Shown: in pieces, positions 34,116 through 43,895 of the stretch
Layout: each line of letters starts with the position of its first letter
Position numbering within the stretch: the first letter of the stretch is position 1
Assembly (NCBI RefSeq): GCF_900142915.1
Contig: NZ_FRCM01000001.1
Coordinates: 744,001 to 808,000 of the forward strand
Reading direction: 5' to 3'
Origin: Mucilaginibacter sp. OK098
Lineage (GTDB): Bacteria; Bacteroidota; Bacteroidia; Sphingobacteriales; Sphingobacteriaceae
Length of the DNA stretch: 64,000 nucleotides
Notes under the pieces: model-generated
Databases searched by the model: none
Seen by the model: the letters and a program-made list of their open reading frames with translations, nothing else
What the model was told of the DNA's origin: nothing
Translations under genes and position numbers: made by a program

Positions 34116-34739
34116 CTACGCTGCTGTGTAAAATTCTTCCTTCTCCGTGGTATTTATCCTTATGATGCCTGAAAGGATCAGATCAACCAATAATTTTTGT
34201 GCTTTTTTGCGGCCGATTTTCAACAGGTCGCAGCATTCTTTTATGGTGATCCTATCGGTTTTTTCAAGGTATTCAAGCAAAGCTTTTTCGTTGTTTGAAT
34301 ATTCAATTAAAACCCCATCATCGCCTGATGATCGTTTAAGTACATCCACTACAATTTTGCTTGCCAGCACACTCTTATCTTTTACCCTTACATATACCCA
34401 CCATTTACCATCTTCAGCAAGCGCATAATGGGGTTTTAAAGTGCTTTCCACAATCTCAACTATCAGCACCAGCTTATCATCAATATAAACCTCTTCAAAA
34501 ATGGGTTCAAGCGCCGGCCGGGCATAAAGGTGAGCGGCTTTCGTTATCATATAGCGCTCTTCGTCTTCTGATTTTACGCCTTTTATAGTGCCATCATCAG
34601 CTACGCCTATTAATAACCTTCCGCCTTTATTATTGGCGTAGCTAACCATTGTACGCGCTATTTTTTCGCAACTGGTAATTGTTTTCTTAAAGTCGAGTTT
34701 AACACCTTCGCCCTCAAAAATCAGCCTTTTCAAATTCAT
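34116..34739 (-). CDS. AlbA_2 (Schlafen AAA_4-like) putative DNA-binding protein
   Basis: 207 residues. The N-terminal domain has the AlbA_2 pattern E-G-x-x-x-D-F-K-K (GEGVKLDFKKTIT), MVSYANNKGGRLLIGVADDGTIKG and YVRVKDKSVLAS. The C-terminal 65 residues look like a winged helix (ALLEYLEKTDRITIKECCDLLKIGRKKAQKLL). It may be a transcriptional regulator or a nucleic-acid-acting protein; the target is unknown. It overlaps the upstream GNAT gene by 4 nt. Confidence 0.75.
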   Translation of the reverse strand: MNLKRLIFEGEGVKLDFKKTITSCEKIARTMVSYANNKGGRLLIGVADDGTIKGVKSEDEERYMITKAAHLYARPALEPIFEEVYIDDKLVLIVEIVESTLKPHYALAEDGKWWVYVRVKDKSVLASKIVVDVLKRSSGDDGVLIEYSNNEKALLEYLEKTDRITIKECCDLLKIGRKKAQKLLVDLILSGIIRINTTEKEEFYTAA

Positions 34740-35212
34740 TTTTCTTCTTTCTCCTTTTTAAGCGATTGATAAGGTGTAAATATTTCCATCCAGTTTTCGG
34801 GCTTGCTGATCGCTGTAAAGCCAAACTGGCTGTATAAGCCCTGCGCATCTGCCGTTGCCAGCGACCATCGCCTTAAGCCCTGTAATTCCGGGTGCTTAAC
34901 GATGGTTTGCATCAGCCATTTTGATAGTCCCTGTCGCCTGTATGCCGTTAATATAAATACATCGCAAATGTAAGCAAATGTGGCCTTATCGGTTACCACC
35001 CGGGCAAAGCCTGCCAATTTATTTTGATGATAGACGCCAAAATTAAGCGAACCGGCAATGGCTTTTTTTAATGTTTCAACAGGGATTCCCTGGGCCCAAT
35101 ACGATTCTTTGTCCAGGTAGTTATAGATCACCTCAAAATCAAGCAGACTTTGATCTGTAGAAATATGAAAATCTTTTTTTTGGAAAACAGCATCATTCAT
35201 TATCACGTACAT
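34736..35212 (-). CDS. GNAT-family N-acetyltransferase
   Basis: 158 residues. The acetyl-CoA binding motif is AYRRQGLSKWLMQTIV, after the strand FAYICDVFIL. It lies in the fold variant of small GNAT enzymes with a C-terminal GLYSQFGFTAI strand. The acceptor is unknown; it is translationally coupled to the AlbA_2 protein. Met5 (MNDAVFQKKDF) is an alternative start. Confidence 0.85.
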   Translation of the reverse strand: MYVIMNDAVFQKKDFHISTDQSLLDFEVIYNYLDKESYWAQGIPVETLKKAIAGSLNFGVYHQNKLAGFARVVTDKATFAYICDVFILTAYRRQGLSKWLMQTIVKHPELQGLRRWSLATADAQGLYSQFGFTAISKPENWMEIFTPYQSLKKEKEEK

Positions 35213-35474
35213 TATTGGTCAGGATTTGATGTAAAACCGGTAGGGGAGGTGTATAAATTAAATGTTCTTCACCTTGTGGCTAATATCTGAAATTTCCCGG
35301 TAAAAGCAATCCTGGTAAACACAATTTTAATTTTCTGTGTCATTCTTAGCCGTTTAATAAGTGAAAACAATTTTATAATGATAGGCCTGTTTATAATTAA
35401 TAAAGAAAATAATACAAACAATGGCGAAAGTGTGTGGTTGTAACTTTTACTACTAAATAAAACATATAAAACCT

Positions 35475-35657
35475 ATGAAAAAGCAAATTTTTAATTTCGT
35501 GCTGATCGCAGCGGTGATTGGTTCAATAGCAGCAGGTTGTGGCGCATCAAAAGATGCCAGTACTAAAGATACTACAAAAAAAGATACAACAACTAAAATG
35601 ACAGCGCCACCGGTTGCAAAACCAGATACGATGAAAAAGGACACAACGCATCACTAA
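35475..35657 (+). CDS. Small Thr/Lys-rich lipoprotein
   Basis: 60 residues. Signal with lipobox SIAAGCGAS (Cys22), then a low-complexity polar tail of KDTTKKDTTTK repeats rich in Thr, Lys and Asp, ending THH. Such small lipoproteins are frequent in this group, with no known role. An 18-bp perfect hairpin terminates it. The opposite strand has a mirrored open frame, which I reject. Confidence 0.7.
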   Translation: MKKQIFNFVLIAAVIGSIAAGCGASKDASTKDTTKKDTTTKMTAPPVAKPDTMKKDTTHH

Positions 35658-35664
35658 GATGCAT

Positions 35665-35710
35665 ATCAAACAAAACGCCCGGATTAAAATACCCGGGCGT
35701 TTTGTTTGAT
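35665..35710. terminator. Strong bidirectional terminator, 18-bp perfect stem
   Basis: 35665-35682 and 35693-35710 are exact complements (ATCAAACAAAACGCCCGG) around a 10-nt loop, with A-rich and T-rich ends that suit both directions. It lies between the small lipoprotein gene and the convergent SDR gene. Confidence 0.85.
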
Positions 35711-35722
35711 AAAGACTTTTTA

Positions 35723-36517
35723 TTAAAACGGACTTTTTACTAATCCGCCGTCAGCTCTTATAGCGGCGCCATTGGTTGCAATAGACAGGTCGCTTGCAAT
35801 GTATGCAACTGTGCTCGCAATTTCATCAGGATCAATAAAGCGTTGAAGGATTGATGTTGGCCTTGCGCTTTTAAAAAATTCCTTTTCCATTTCTTCAATT
35901 GTAAGATTTTTTTGGGCAGCAAGGTCCTTTACAAAAGTGCCGGCGCCTTCAGACCATGTTGGCCCTGGCAATACCGCATTCACTGTTACATTAGTGCCTT
36001 TCGTAAGCTCGGCTAATCCGCGTGCTACGGCTATTTGCGCGGTCTTGGTCATTCCGTAATGGATCATTTCTTCAGGAATCTGCAGGGCTGATTCGCTTGA
36101 AATAAATATGATCCGGCCCCAGTTTTTCTCAATCATTTTATCAAAATAAGCCCTTGATAAACGTACACCGCTTAAAACATTTACCTCGTAAAATTTAAAC
36201 CAATCTTCATCAGTTATATCCCGGAATTCCTTTGGTTCAAAAATGCCCACATTGTTAATTAATATATCAACCTCCGGAAGCTGAGCAATTAGTTGGTCAA
36301 CTTGCGTCTTATCAGAAAAATCTGCAACTATCCCTTTGATGTTTTTATTCCCGGTTTCTTTCTTTAAGTTTTCTACGGCCAGGTTAACGCGTTCAACTGT
36401 TCGACCGTTTACAAATACTTCAACGCCTTCATTAGCCAGGGCCTTTGCAATTGCAAATCCAATACCGGCAGTTGAGCCGGTAACCAGGGCAATTTTATTT
36501 TTTATTTTAAGATCCAT
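35723..36517 (-). CDS. SDR-family oxidoreductase
   Basis: 264 residues. The NAD(P)-binding motif TGSTAGIG at 13-20, NNVG near residue 90, SSESALQIPEEMIHYGMTK with the catalytic Ser, Tyr and Lys. Classical SDR fold. The Asn-rich cofactor end NGRTVERV suggests NADP use. The substrate is unknown. Confidence 0.88.
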   Translation of the reverse strand: MDLKIKNKIALVTGSTAGIGFAIAKALANEGVEVFVNGRTVERVNLAVENLKKETGNKNIKGIVADFSDKTQVDQLIAQLPEVDILINNVGIFEPKEFRDITDEDWFKFYEVNVLSGVRLSRAYFDKMIEKNWGRIIFISSESALQIPEEMIHYGMTKTAQIAVARGLAELTKGTNVTVNAVLPGPTWSEGAGTFVKDLAAQKNLTIEEMEKEFFKSARPTSILQRFIDPDEIASTVAYIASDLSIATNGAAIRADGGLVKSPF

Positions 36518-36680
36518 GATTTTAATTTATTAGATGTTTTTCAAAAACAAGTTTAGCGATGTTTTTTGACTTAGATGAATATCTGCTAAAAGATGGAATG
36601 AACCTGACATTTTTAAAGACTGATCAAATAATATTATTTAGTCTCATAATTAACATTATGTTAAGTAATATTTTCAATTT

Positions 36681-36706
36681 AAAGGGGATCAAAACCAATC
36701 CCCTTT
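36681..36706 (-). terminator. Terminator of the gyrA-TPR-TPR operon
   Basis: AAAGGGGAT and ATCCCCTTT form a 9-bp stem with an 8-nt loop, just after the last TPR gene in the direction of transcription. The T run behind it is short. Confidence 0.6.
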
Positions 36707-36722
36707 AATAATATGTTCTTAA

Positions 36723-38030
36723 TTACTTCCCTCCGCTTGTAAGGGCATCTATTTGTTGTTTTAATTCTGTAGCTTTTGCTTTGTTTTCAGCAGCATGTGC
36801 AGGGTCAGTTTTTGCCCTGTAATAGTTCCTTAAGTTTGTTAAAGCATCAATCGATTTTGGATTAATATCAACCGCCTTTTGTAAAAAAGGTTTAGCAATG
36901 TCAAGCTGTGTATTTGATTTTGCAATTGCAGCATCATATTCTTTTTGCTTGTTTGATGGCAATTTGTTAGCCGCATTATAAATGTCAAGCGCCGGACGCA
37001 TTAATACATAACCCAGGTTCATGTTGGCTTCAAAATAATTGGCATCAATATCAATCGCTTTTTTGTAAGCATCTGTAGCCTTAGCATAGTTGTCCATCGC
37101 TGTTGCGTGTTCTTTAGTTTTTGTTGCATCGTCTTTGGCTTTTTCAGCCCTTGCGTTGGCTGCGTCACCAACCTGCGAATAGGTTAAACCAAGGTAATAT
37201 TCAAGGTCCTTATTTTTAGGGTCGTTTGCTATCGCGCTTTGAATTTTCCCTACTACCTCAGTTTGTTTGCCGCTTTGCAGGGCCATCTCAATTTCCCTTT
37301 TGCGTAATTCAGAATACGCAGGGTATTTTGCAACACCTTCGCCTGCTACTTTTATAGCATTAACAGTATCTTTTGCCAGCAGGTAAATACTTGTCATGTC
37401 AAGATATACCCTTGCATTGCCTGAGTATTTAGTAGTTAACAGCTTATTATAATTTGTTATCGCAAGCGGATAGTATTTAGGATCTTTTTCCCCGGCGTTT
37501 GCTGCGGACAATGCGGTATAATAGATAGCATTGGTATCATCAGGTAAGGCTATACGGTAGTAATCAAACTCTTTATAAGCATCTTCATATTTTTTATTCT
37601 GATAATCCTTTACCCCCGCTGTTAATTTATATTGAGCTAAATTTACATTTGCCGCATCAATAAGTTTTTTATTCTCGCCTTTGGTATCCAGCTCTTTGGC
37701 TTTTTTTACTGCTTCGTCTGCAGTTGAAAATAAGGGTGCAGATGTAGTGGCTACGCTATCATCAACCGCTAATGAAGAATATATAGCGGCTTTCAAAGCA
37801 GAAGTTTGCGGGTTATTAGCCGTTTTTTCATTTACTGATGCTTTATCAATAGATGTTTTAGCATTCTGGATGCTTGCAGTAGCCTTGGTTGCAAATGCAG
37901 CCGCTTTTTGACCACGCAGTGATGCATAAGTATCATACTCGCTTTGCGCATTGTTTAGTTCACCTTTTTGTGCAAAGGTAGCTGCTGAAGCTAAGCCTAA
38001 AAGGCATGTCATCAAAAGTTTGATTTTCAT
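36723..38030 (-). CDS. Periplasmic tetratricopeptide-repeat protein
   Basis: 435 residues. Signal peptide ending ATFAQ; then several TPR-like helix pairs, clearest at NYAKATDAYKKAIDIDANYFEANMNLGYV and the final AVDINPKSIDALTNLRNYYRA. The N-terminal part is Ala/Lys-rich coiled helix. It is third in gyrA-TPR-TPR, 4 nt after the previous gene. Probably a scaffold for envelope complexes; no specific partner is visible. Confidence 0.8.
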   Translation of the reverse strand: MKIKLLMTCLLGLASAATFAQKGELNNAQSEYDTYASLRGQKAAAFATKATASIQNAKTSIDKASVNEKTANNPQTSALKAAIYSSLAVDDSVATTSAPLFSTADEAVKKAKELDTKGENKKLIDAANVNLAQYKLTAGVKDYQNKKYEDAYKEFDYYRIALPDDTNAIYYTALSAANAGEKDPKYYPLAITNYNKLLTTKYSGNARVYLDMTSIYLLAKDTVNAIKVAGEGVAKYPAYSELRKREIEMALQSGKQTEVVGKIQSAIANDPKNKDLEYYLGLTYSQVGDAANARAEKAKDDATKTKEHATAMDNYAKATDAYKKAIDIDANYFEANMNLGYVLMRPALDIYNAANKLPSNKQKEYDAAIAKSNTQLDIAKPFLQKAVDINPKSIDALTNLRNYYRAKTDPAHAAENKAKATELKQQIDALTSGGK

Positions 38031-38034
38031 GGTA

Positions 38035-39153
38035 TTATTGATTGGTTAACTGTTTTAATTTATTATTTATCCTGTTAGTTTGGTCTTGATTTCCTGATTG
38101 TGCATAAACTATTTGCAGCACCTGCAAGCAATCAACATTATTGGGAGATATTTCATTTGCTTTTTCAAGCCATTGAGCTGCACGGGTATTATCCGGAGTA
38201 TTGCCTTTCTCCTTTTTTCTGGCACTTTCTTTTAAATATAATAATCCAAGGTTAAATATAGGATCATATAATGAACTGTTTAATTCTATCGACCGTAAAT
38301 AAAGTGATTCAGCTTTATCATACTCATTTAAATGATCATAGCAGATAGCTGCAACAAATGCAATATCTGCGTTGTTTGAATTGTTATCAAGTAAAGCAGG
38401 CAATAATGGGGCTAATGACCGGTAATCTTTTCTATTGCTATAAATATTTGCCTCGTCAAGCAATAAGGTCTTATCATTTGGTAAAAGCTTACGTCCTTTT
38501 TTTATAATATTGAGCGCACTTATAGTATCACCTAATAATTTGTAATTGTTTGATGCAGCCTGTACGTACTCAACCTTAGTGCTGTCGCTGTTAACCATGT
38601 CGGCATAGTATTTAGCTGCAGTCTGCATATTACCCAGCTTGTTATTTGAATAAGCAATATAAGTATTAAGCGGCTTAAATGAAGGCGCGTATTTTTGCGC
38701 GCTTTGAAATAGCTGCAGCGCATTGCCAAAGTCGGATTTATTCATATACACAAAAGCTTTGCGCATATATACGTTGGCCAGGCATCTTTTCGAATAATCA
38801 ATTTCCGACTGGTATTTGTAAGCTTTTCTTTTTGATGACAGGTTATCAATCAGGTTTACTGTTTGTGTAAAAAAACTAGCCGGCTGATTAAGCTTATTCA
38901 GCGAATCAATATAAAGTATGCTTGAATTAACAACAATACGGTAAACAGTTTTTTCCACATCCATTGAGTCGGCACGGGTGGTGATCAGGCTATCTACCGT
39001 TTTTTTAGCGTTGGCTAAATATTTCAAGTCCTTTTTTTGCTTATAAAAGGCCAGGCTGTTAACTACGCCTTTAAGTACTTCTGTTTGGCAAAATGCAACA
39101 GAAGTACTAAAGGACAGCAGTAAAACCGGTAATATAATTTTACGGCAATTCAT
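38035..39153 (-). CDS. Secreted tetratricopeptide-repeat protein
   Basis: 372 residues. Signal peptide ending SVAFCQ. Helical repeats include ANVYMRKAFVYMNKSDFGNALQLFQSA, AEYYADMVNSDS-like pairs and the canonical YDKAESLYLRSIELNSSLYDPIFNLGLLYLK. It begins 3 nt after the gyrA stop and ends 4 nt before the next TPR gene, so all three are one operon. Confidence 0.8.
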   Translation of the reverse strand: MNCRKIILPVLLLSFSTSVAFCQTEVLKGVVNSLAFYKQKKDLKYLANAKKTVDSLITTRADSMDVEKTVYRIVVNSSILYIDSLNKLNQPASFFTQTVNLIDNLSSKRKAYKYQSEIDYSKRCLANVYMRKAFVYMNKSDFGNALQLFQSAQKYAPSFKPLNTYIAYSNNKLGNMQTAAKYYADMVNSDSTKVEYVQAASNNYKLLGDTISALNIIKKGRKLLPNDKTLLLDEANIYSNRKDYRSLAPLLPALLDNNSNNADIAFVAAICYDHLNEYDKAESLYLRSIELNSSLYDPIFNLGLLYLKESARKKEKGNTPDNTRAAQWLEKANEISPNNVDCLQVLQIVYAQSGNQDQTNRINNKLKQLTNQ

Positions 39154-39156
39154 GCA

Positions 39157-41709
39157 TTATTCATTTATGTCATCAGCGGCCGGTTCAGTGCCGGTGTTCT
39201 CTGGGTTTTCAGCATTTTCATCTATCTCTTTATCTTCATCCTCATCATGCTCAATTTTTGCAACTGATGCTATTTCATCATTCCCTTTAAGGGTAATCAA
39301 CCTAACGCCCTGGGTAGCTCTTCCCATAGTTCTTAACTCACTTATAGCTATCCTTATTATAACGCCCGATTTATTGATGATCATCAGGTCCTCATTATCA
39401 GTAACACCTTTTATGGCAACAAGTTTTCCGGTTTTATCAGTAATGTTTAAAGTTTTTACACCTTTACCACCACGGTTAGTTACCCTGTAATCATCAATAT
39501 CGGTACGTTTTCCATAACCTTTTTCTGACACTACCAACACAGTTGTTTCCGGGTTATCAATACTGATCATACCAACAACTTCATCATCTGCATTTTCAAG
39601 TGAAATTCCTCTAACACCTGTAGCTGTTCTGCCCATTGGCCTAACTGTCGACTCATTGAAGCGGATTGCACGGCCTGATTTTAAAGCCATTACAATTTCG
39701 CTTGTACCACTGGTTAAGTTTGCCTCTAATAATGAATCGCCTTCATTAATATTTATCGCATTTATACCATTTGCACGCGGACGTGAGTAAGCCTCAAGTG
39801 AGGTCTTTTTAATGGTACCTTTTTTGGTACACATTATAATAAAGTTGTTTTCCAGGTATTCAGTATCCTTCAGGCTGATCAGTTTGATATAAGCCTTAAT
39901 GTTTTCTTCTTTCGGGATATTGATGATATTCTGAATAGCCCTGCCTTTTGATGTGCGGGTGCCTTCCGGAATTTCAAATACCCTGAGCCAGAAACACTGG
40001 CCTGATTCGGTAAAGAACAACATGTAATTGTGGTTTGATGCAATCAGCAAGTGTTCAATAAAATCCGCATCGCGGCTATTGCTTCCTATTGCGCCTTTGC
40101 CACCCCTGCCCTGTCTGCGGTATTCAGTCAAAGGCGTACGTTTAATGTACCCTTCGCGTGATATGGTGATTACAACATCCTCATCCTCAATAAAATCCTC
40201 CGTATTCATCTCAGCAGATGAGTGCACCATTTCGGTTTTGCGCTCATCGCCATATTTATCGCGGATCTCAATTAGTTCGTCTTTAATTATCTGCATCCGC
40301 AGGCCTTCATCAGCCAAAATAGATCTCAAATAATCAATCAGTTTCATTAAGCCTTCGTATTCGTCTTTTATCTTATCGCGCTCAAGTCCGGTTAACCTTC
40401 TTAAGGTCATGTCCAAAATTGCACGCGCCTGTAAGTCGCTTAATCCAAACTGGGTAATTAAACCTTCCCTTGCATCATCCGGCGTATTTGAAGCTCTTAT
40501 CAGCTTTATTACTTCATCCAGGTGATCTAAAGCTATCAGCAAACCTTCCAGGATATGCGCACGTTTTTCAGCTTCTGAAAGCTCGAATTTGGCGCGGCGG
40601 ATCACTACCTCATGCCTGTGCTCAACAAAGTGATGGATCAGGTCCTTCAGGTTAAGCAGCATTGGCCTGCCGTGTACAAGCGCAATATTATTGATGCTGA
40701 ATGATGTTTGAAGCGCAGTTTGTTTGTACAGGTTATTTAGTACAATAGCCGCGTTAGCATCGCGTTTTATTTCATAAACAACACGGATGCCTTCTCTGTT
40801 AGATTCATCCCTGATGGCAGAAATACCTTCAATCTTTTTATCATTTACCAGCTCGGCAGTACGCTCAATCATCAGCGCCTTGTTTATCTGGTAAGGAATT
40901 TCGGATACGATAATCCGTTCGCGGTCGCCGTTGTAAATTTCAATTTCAGCCCTTGAGCGGATAACTATCCTGCCGCGGCCGGTTTCAAAAGCCTGGCGCG
41001 CACCATCAAATCCATATATAATTGCTCCCGTTGGAAAATCGGGACCTTTAATATGCACCATCAACTCATCAATTGTAATTTCGCGGTTATCAATCAGTGC
41101 CAGGGTCGCGTTAACCACTTCAGTAAGGTTATGCGGCGCCATATTGGTGGCCATACCTACCGCAATACCCGATGCTCCGTTAACCAGCAAATTAGGAAAC
41201 TTGGCCGGTAAAACCGTTGGTTCCTGTAACGAGTCGTCAAAGTTTAACTGGAAATCAATAGTGTCTTTGTTAATATCAGCAAGCATTTCTTCTGCTATCT
41301 TTTCAAGCCTTGCTTCTGTATAACGCATCGCTGCGGGCTGATCACCATCAATTGAACCGTAATTACCCTGTCCCTCAACAAAAGGGTAGCGCAGGCTCCA
41401 GTCCTGTGCCATACGCACCATAGCATCATAAACTGATGTATCGCCATGCGGGTGGTACTTACCCAACACCTCGCCCACTATACGGGCTGATTTTTTGTAG
41501 GGCTTGTTATTTGCTAACCCCAAATCAAGCATACCATACAATACACGCCTGTGAACGGGTTTTAAACCGTCGCGTACATCAGGTAATGCCCTCGATACGA
41601 TAACCGACATTGAATAATCAATGTAGGCTGCCCGCATTTCTTCATCAATATTTATCGAAATTATTCTGTCTTCTGGTGGTGTATTTCCGTTTCCTGTTTC
41701 TTCGGCCAT
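39157..41709 (-). CDS. gyrA: DNA gyrase subunit A
   Basis: 850 residues, complete. Winged-helix/tower region with the catalytic Tyr130 in [12 protein letters not shown]; quinolone region [15 protein letters not shown] with Thr91 where E. coli has Ser83 and Asp95 where it has Asp87. The C-terminal beta-pinwheel includes the GyrA-box ([12 protein letters not shown]), which marks gyrase rather than ParC. A short acidic tail ends the protein. With GyrB it introduces negative supercoils using ATP. The gene heads an operon with two TPR genes. Confidence 0.97.
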   Translation of the reverse strand: MAEETGNGNTPPEDRIISINIDEEMRAAYIDYSMSVIVSRALPDVRDGLKPVHRRVLYGMLDLGLANNKPYKKSARIVGEVLGKYHPHGDTSVYDAMVRMAQDWSLRYPFVEGQGNYGSIDGDQPAAMRYTEARLEKIAEEMLADINKDTIDFQLNFDDSLQEPTVLPAKFPNLLVNGASGIAVGMATNMAPHNLTEVVNATLALIDNREITIDELMVHIKGPDFPTGAIIYGFDGARQAFETGRGRIVIRSRAEIEIYNGDRERIIVSEIPYQINKALMIERTAELVNDKKIEGISAIRDESNREGIRVVYEIKRDANAAIVLNNLYKQTALQTSFSINNIALVHGRPMLLNLKDLIHHFVEHRHEVVIRRAKFELSEAEKRAHILEGLLIALDHLDEVIKLIRASNTPDDAREGLITQFGLSDLQARAILDMTLRRLTGLERDKIKDEYEGLMKLIDYLRSILADEGLRMQIIKDELIEIRDKYGDERKTEMVHSSAEMNTEDFIEDEDVVITISREGYIKRTPLTEYRRQGRGGKGAIGSNSRDADFIEHLLIASNHNYMLFFTESGQCFWLRVFEIPEGTRTSKGRAIQNIINIPKEENIKAYIKLISLKDTEYLENNFIIMCTKKGTIKKTSLEAYSRPRANGINAININEGDSLLEANLTSGTSEIVMALKSGRAIRFNESTVRPMGRTATGVRGISLENADDEVVGMISIDNPETTVLVVSEKGYGKRTDIDDYRVTNRGGKGVKTLNITDKTGKLVAIKGVTDNEDLMIINKSGVIIRIAISELRTMGRATQGVRLITLKGNDEIASVAKIEHDEDEDKEIDENAENPENTGTEPAADDINE

Positions 41710-41836
41710 TTTTTATTTCTCTGTAGATTCTTCTCTATAATTGCGTGTCTAAAAAAGTGTTTTTAAACCACCCGCGAAGTTAAGAAAATTAATGGTTTTT
41801 CCAGTAATGTTGGTAACAATTGTGTGTGGAAAAGAG

Positions 41837-41985
41837 TCGGGAAAGTCCGAAAAGTCAGTAAAGTCCGAAAGTCTGAAAGTTGATAAGTTTTAAAGTAAAT
41901 AAACGTTTGAAAACCGGATCAGTTACATTTTAAACTTAGGCCAAAAATCATTCAGACTTTACTGACTTCTGGTCTTTCGGACTTA
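41837..41985. repeat. Inverted AAAGTCCG-type word arms upstream of gyrA
   Basis: The left arm (41837-41890) is built of GTCCGAAAAGTC, AGTAAAGTCCGAAAGTCTGAA words at about 8-nt spacing. The right arm (41951-41985) reads CAGACTTTACTGACTTC and CTTTCGGACTTA, loosely its complement. The gap 41710-41986 separates gyrA from a small secreted-protein gene. Confidence 0.6.
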
Positions 41986-41986
41986 T

Positions 41987-42400
41987 TTAACCTTTAACCT
42001 TCTTCCAGTATTCCTTTACAGCATTGCCGTTTGGCAAGGTTCCGCTAAGAGTAAGAGTATCATTCCGGATAGAATAAAGGTAATGGATGCTCACCCCTAC
42101 CAATTTTGATTCCTGGGCGCTAAAGGTTTGTGTTTCTATACAGGTATCGGCATTTAAGTTGTAGTCGCCAGCTTCATACTTTTGAGGTTTTTCGCCTTTT
42201 TCCAATAAAAATGACTCATAGTTTTTTGAGGCGTATTTTCTTTGCAGTGTATATTCTGTTGGCGCACCTTCAACTTTTCCGTTAAACACATCACCGCAAT
42301 ATTCCCAGGTACCTTTAAGAGGATTTGAGTAATTAAAAGAAGTAATTATTAAACCAAATATTACCAGGCACCCGGTTTTATAAATTGTTTTTATGCTCAT
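41987..42400 (-). CDS. Small secreted protein, lipocalin-like
   Basis: 137 residues. An N-terminal hydrophobic segment (CLVIFGLIITSF) then LKGTWEYCGDVFNG, a pattern of small lipocalin-like beta barrels, ending YLYSIRNDTLTLSGTLPNGN. No catalytic residues. It has its own start after the hemF gene's region; role unknown. Confidence 0.65.
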   Translation of the reverse strand: MSIKTIYKTGCLVIFGLIITSFNYSNPLKGTWEYCGDVFNGKVEGAPTEYTLQRKYASKNYESFLLEKGEKPQKYEAGDYNLNADTCIETQTFSAQESKLVGVSIHYLYSIRNDTLTLSGTLPNGNAVKEYWKKVKG

Positions 42401-42437
42401 ATTCTATTATAACGCAATTAAATGCTATTACGATACC

Positions 42438-42465
42438 CCAATGACTAATGACTAATGACCAATGA
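42438..42465. repeat. Heptad tract CCAATGA / CTAATGA
   Basis: Four 7-nt words in phase: CCAATGA, CTAATGA, CTAATGA, CCAATGA. It lies 5 nt past the hemF stop. The same heptads recur at 31564, 56522 and 63308. Confidence 0.65.
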
Positions 42466-42469
42466 TTAT

Positions 42470-43381
42470 TTACGCCCAATTAATACCTTTTTTTAATAAG
42501 GATAACGTTTTTTCTTCCTCACTGCCGGGCTCAGGCTGGTAATTATAAACCCACTTGGCAGTTGGCGGCAAGCTCATTAGTATAGATTCTATCCGGCCAT
42601 TTGTCTCCAGTCCAAATTTAGTTCCGGCATCATATACCAGGTTAAATTCAGTATACCGGCTGCGGCGCTGGTATTGCCAAAGCTGCTGCTGTTCTGTAAA
42701 TTGGGTATCGCGGTTGCGTTTAACCAGTTCGGTATATATCGGGATAAATGAACGCCCCAGTGCTTTTGAAAATTCAAAAATAGTTTCCCATGTCAACCCA
42801 TCGTTTGCAGTTAGGCGGTCGTAAAAAATGCCCCCTATTCCGCGGGTTTCATTACGGTGTTTAATGAAAAAATAATCATCGGCCCAGGTTTTAAAGCGAT
42901 GGTAGAAATCGTGGTTAAATTGAGCACAAACCGACTTTAAATAAGCATGAAAGTATTGTGCATCGCCATCAATTACATAATGCGGGGTTAGGTCTATCCC
43001 ACCACCAAACCAGCGTAATGGCTCATGGTCAGCGTCAGCAGACGGCATCTCAAAATATCGAATGTTCATGTGGATGATAGGCACCATCGGATGATTGGGA
43101 TGGATAACTATTGATACGCCGGTTGCAAAAAAGTCTTCCTGGTCTACATTCATCGCTTTTTTCATGGTATGCGGAAGCTTACCATGCACGGCAGAAAAAT
43201 TAACCCCGCCTTTTTCAAAGATCTTCCCGTTTTGAATAATCCGGGTACGACCGCCACCGCCGCCTTCACGTTCCCACTTCTCTTCTTCAAAATGCGCCAG
43301 TCTGTCGCATTCTTCAAGCGCTGCGCATATCTCATCCTGTATCAGTTGATATTCAGCAGCTATCTCTTCCTTGCTAATCAT
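42470..43381 (-). CDS. hemF: Oxygen-dependent coproporphyrinogen III oxidase
   Basis: 303 residues from the ATG at 43381 (MISKEEIAAEYQ). A longer frame starts at 43417, but its extra 12 residues run into a repeat, so I prefer the second start. Family marks: WEREGGGGGRTRIIQNG, GVNFSAVHGKLP, HMNIRYFEMP, FGGGIDLTPHYVIDGDAQYFH and HRNETRGIGGIFYDRL. It decarboxylates two propionates of coproporphyrinogen III with O2 in haem synthesis, fitting an aerobic lifestyle. Confidence 0.95.
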   Translation of the reverse strand: MISKEEIAAEYQLIQDEICAALEECDRLAHFEEEKWEREGGGGGRTRIIQNGKIFEKGGVNFSAVHGKLPHTMKKAMNVDQEDFFATGVSIVIHPNHPMVPIIHMNIRYFEMPSADADHEPLRWFGGGIDLTPHYVIDGDAQYFHAYLKSVCAQFNHDFYHRFKTWADDYFFIKHRNETRGIGGIFYDRLTANDGLTWETIFEFSKALGRSFIPIYTELVKRNRDTQFTEQQQLWQYQRRSRYTEFNLVYDAGTKFGLETNGRIESILMSLPPTAKWVYNYQPEPGSEEEKTLSLLKKGINWA

Positions 43382-43407
43382 GGGGTAAAGTTGCAGATTT
43401 TTTTGAT

Positions 43408-43430
43408 AGAGATACAATATTTTGCGTCTC
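43408..43430. repeat. Degenerate GAGACRCAAT hairpin upstream of hemF
   Basis: GAGATACAA-TATT-TTGCGTCTC is a weakened copy of the palindrome at 20643 and 30143. It lies 27 nt upstream of the preferred hemF start. Confidence 0.4.
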
Positions 43431-43492
43431 CTGTATTAGATAAATTGACCCTTAAAATCGCCGAAACAGCTTGGGTCTATGAAAAAAGTACG

Positions 43493-43631
43493 TTTTGGTC
43501 ATGTCTAAAAGTACCCTAAAAACGGGCAAAACGGATTTTGGTCATGTCCCAAAATACCCCAAAAACGGGCAAAGTGCATTTAGGCCATGTCTAAAAACAG
43601 CAAAAAACGGGCAAAAACCATTTAGGTCATT
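43493..43631. repeat. 43-bp tandem repeat, about 3.2 copies
   Basis: Units begin at 43493, 43536, 43579 and 43621 (periods 43, 43, 42). Each reads roughly TTTTGGTCATGTC, then an A-rich stretch with CC, then AAAAACGGGCAAA. Copies differ at about a quarter of positions. No gene covers it; a shorter related piece (TTGGGTCTATGAAAAAAGTA) precedes it at 43470. Confidence 0.7.
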
Positions 43632-43649
43632 TGGTGTAAAAGCCCCCGA

Positions 43650-43814
43650 ATGCAAATGGAGATGAGGAAAATTCAACTTTCTATACCCTTAAATCAATAT
43701 TTTAAAGAACAATTTAGGGTGAAGATATTTCAATCAGAAAAAATTAAAAGAGCTGATTATAAATTTAATTGGGTAATATCTTCAAATTCGACCAAAGAAA
43801 TTGGCGCAAGGTGA
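43650..43814 (+). CDS. Possible 54-codon small gene or remnant
   Basis: ATG at 43650, stop TGA at 43812. The 54-residue product begins MQMEMRKIQLSIPLNQYF, has a balanced mix of charged and hydrophobic residues (KIFQSEKIKRADYKFNWVIS) and no membrane segment. It could be a small protein or a remnant of a decayed gene; no family is recognised. It is the only reading frame that looks protein-like in the 563-bp gap 43382-43944. Confidence 0.25.
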   Translation: MQMEMRKIQLSIPLNQYFKEQFRVKIFQSEKIKRADYKFNWVISSNSTKEIGAR

Positions 43815-43895
43815 GGCCAAAAGATCAACTTCAGCGTAACACAAATATACGAAATCCGGCTGATACAATTGCAGTCAGGTTGTTAAAAAACAGTC

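Noticed and set aside
35453..35644. Minus-strand hydrophobic reading frame opposite the small lipoprotein gene
   Set aside because: It is the complement of a low-complexity Thr/Lys tail; the plus strand has a proper lipoprotein signal and a terminator.
39157..41709. Quinolone-resistance mutation in gyrA (Thr91 at the Ser83 position)
   Set aside because: Thr at this position may be the natural residue in this group; without a sister sequence it is not evidence of a mutation.
43493..43631. CRISPR-like array
   Set aside because: Units are contiguous with no unique spacers, are degenerate, and no cas gene is near.
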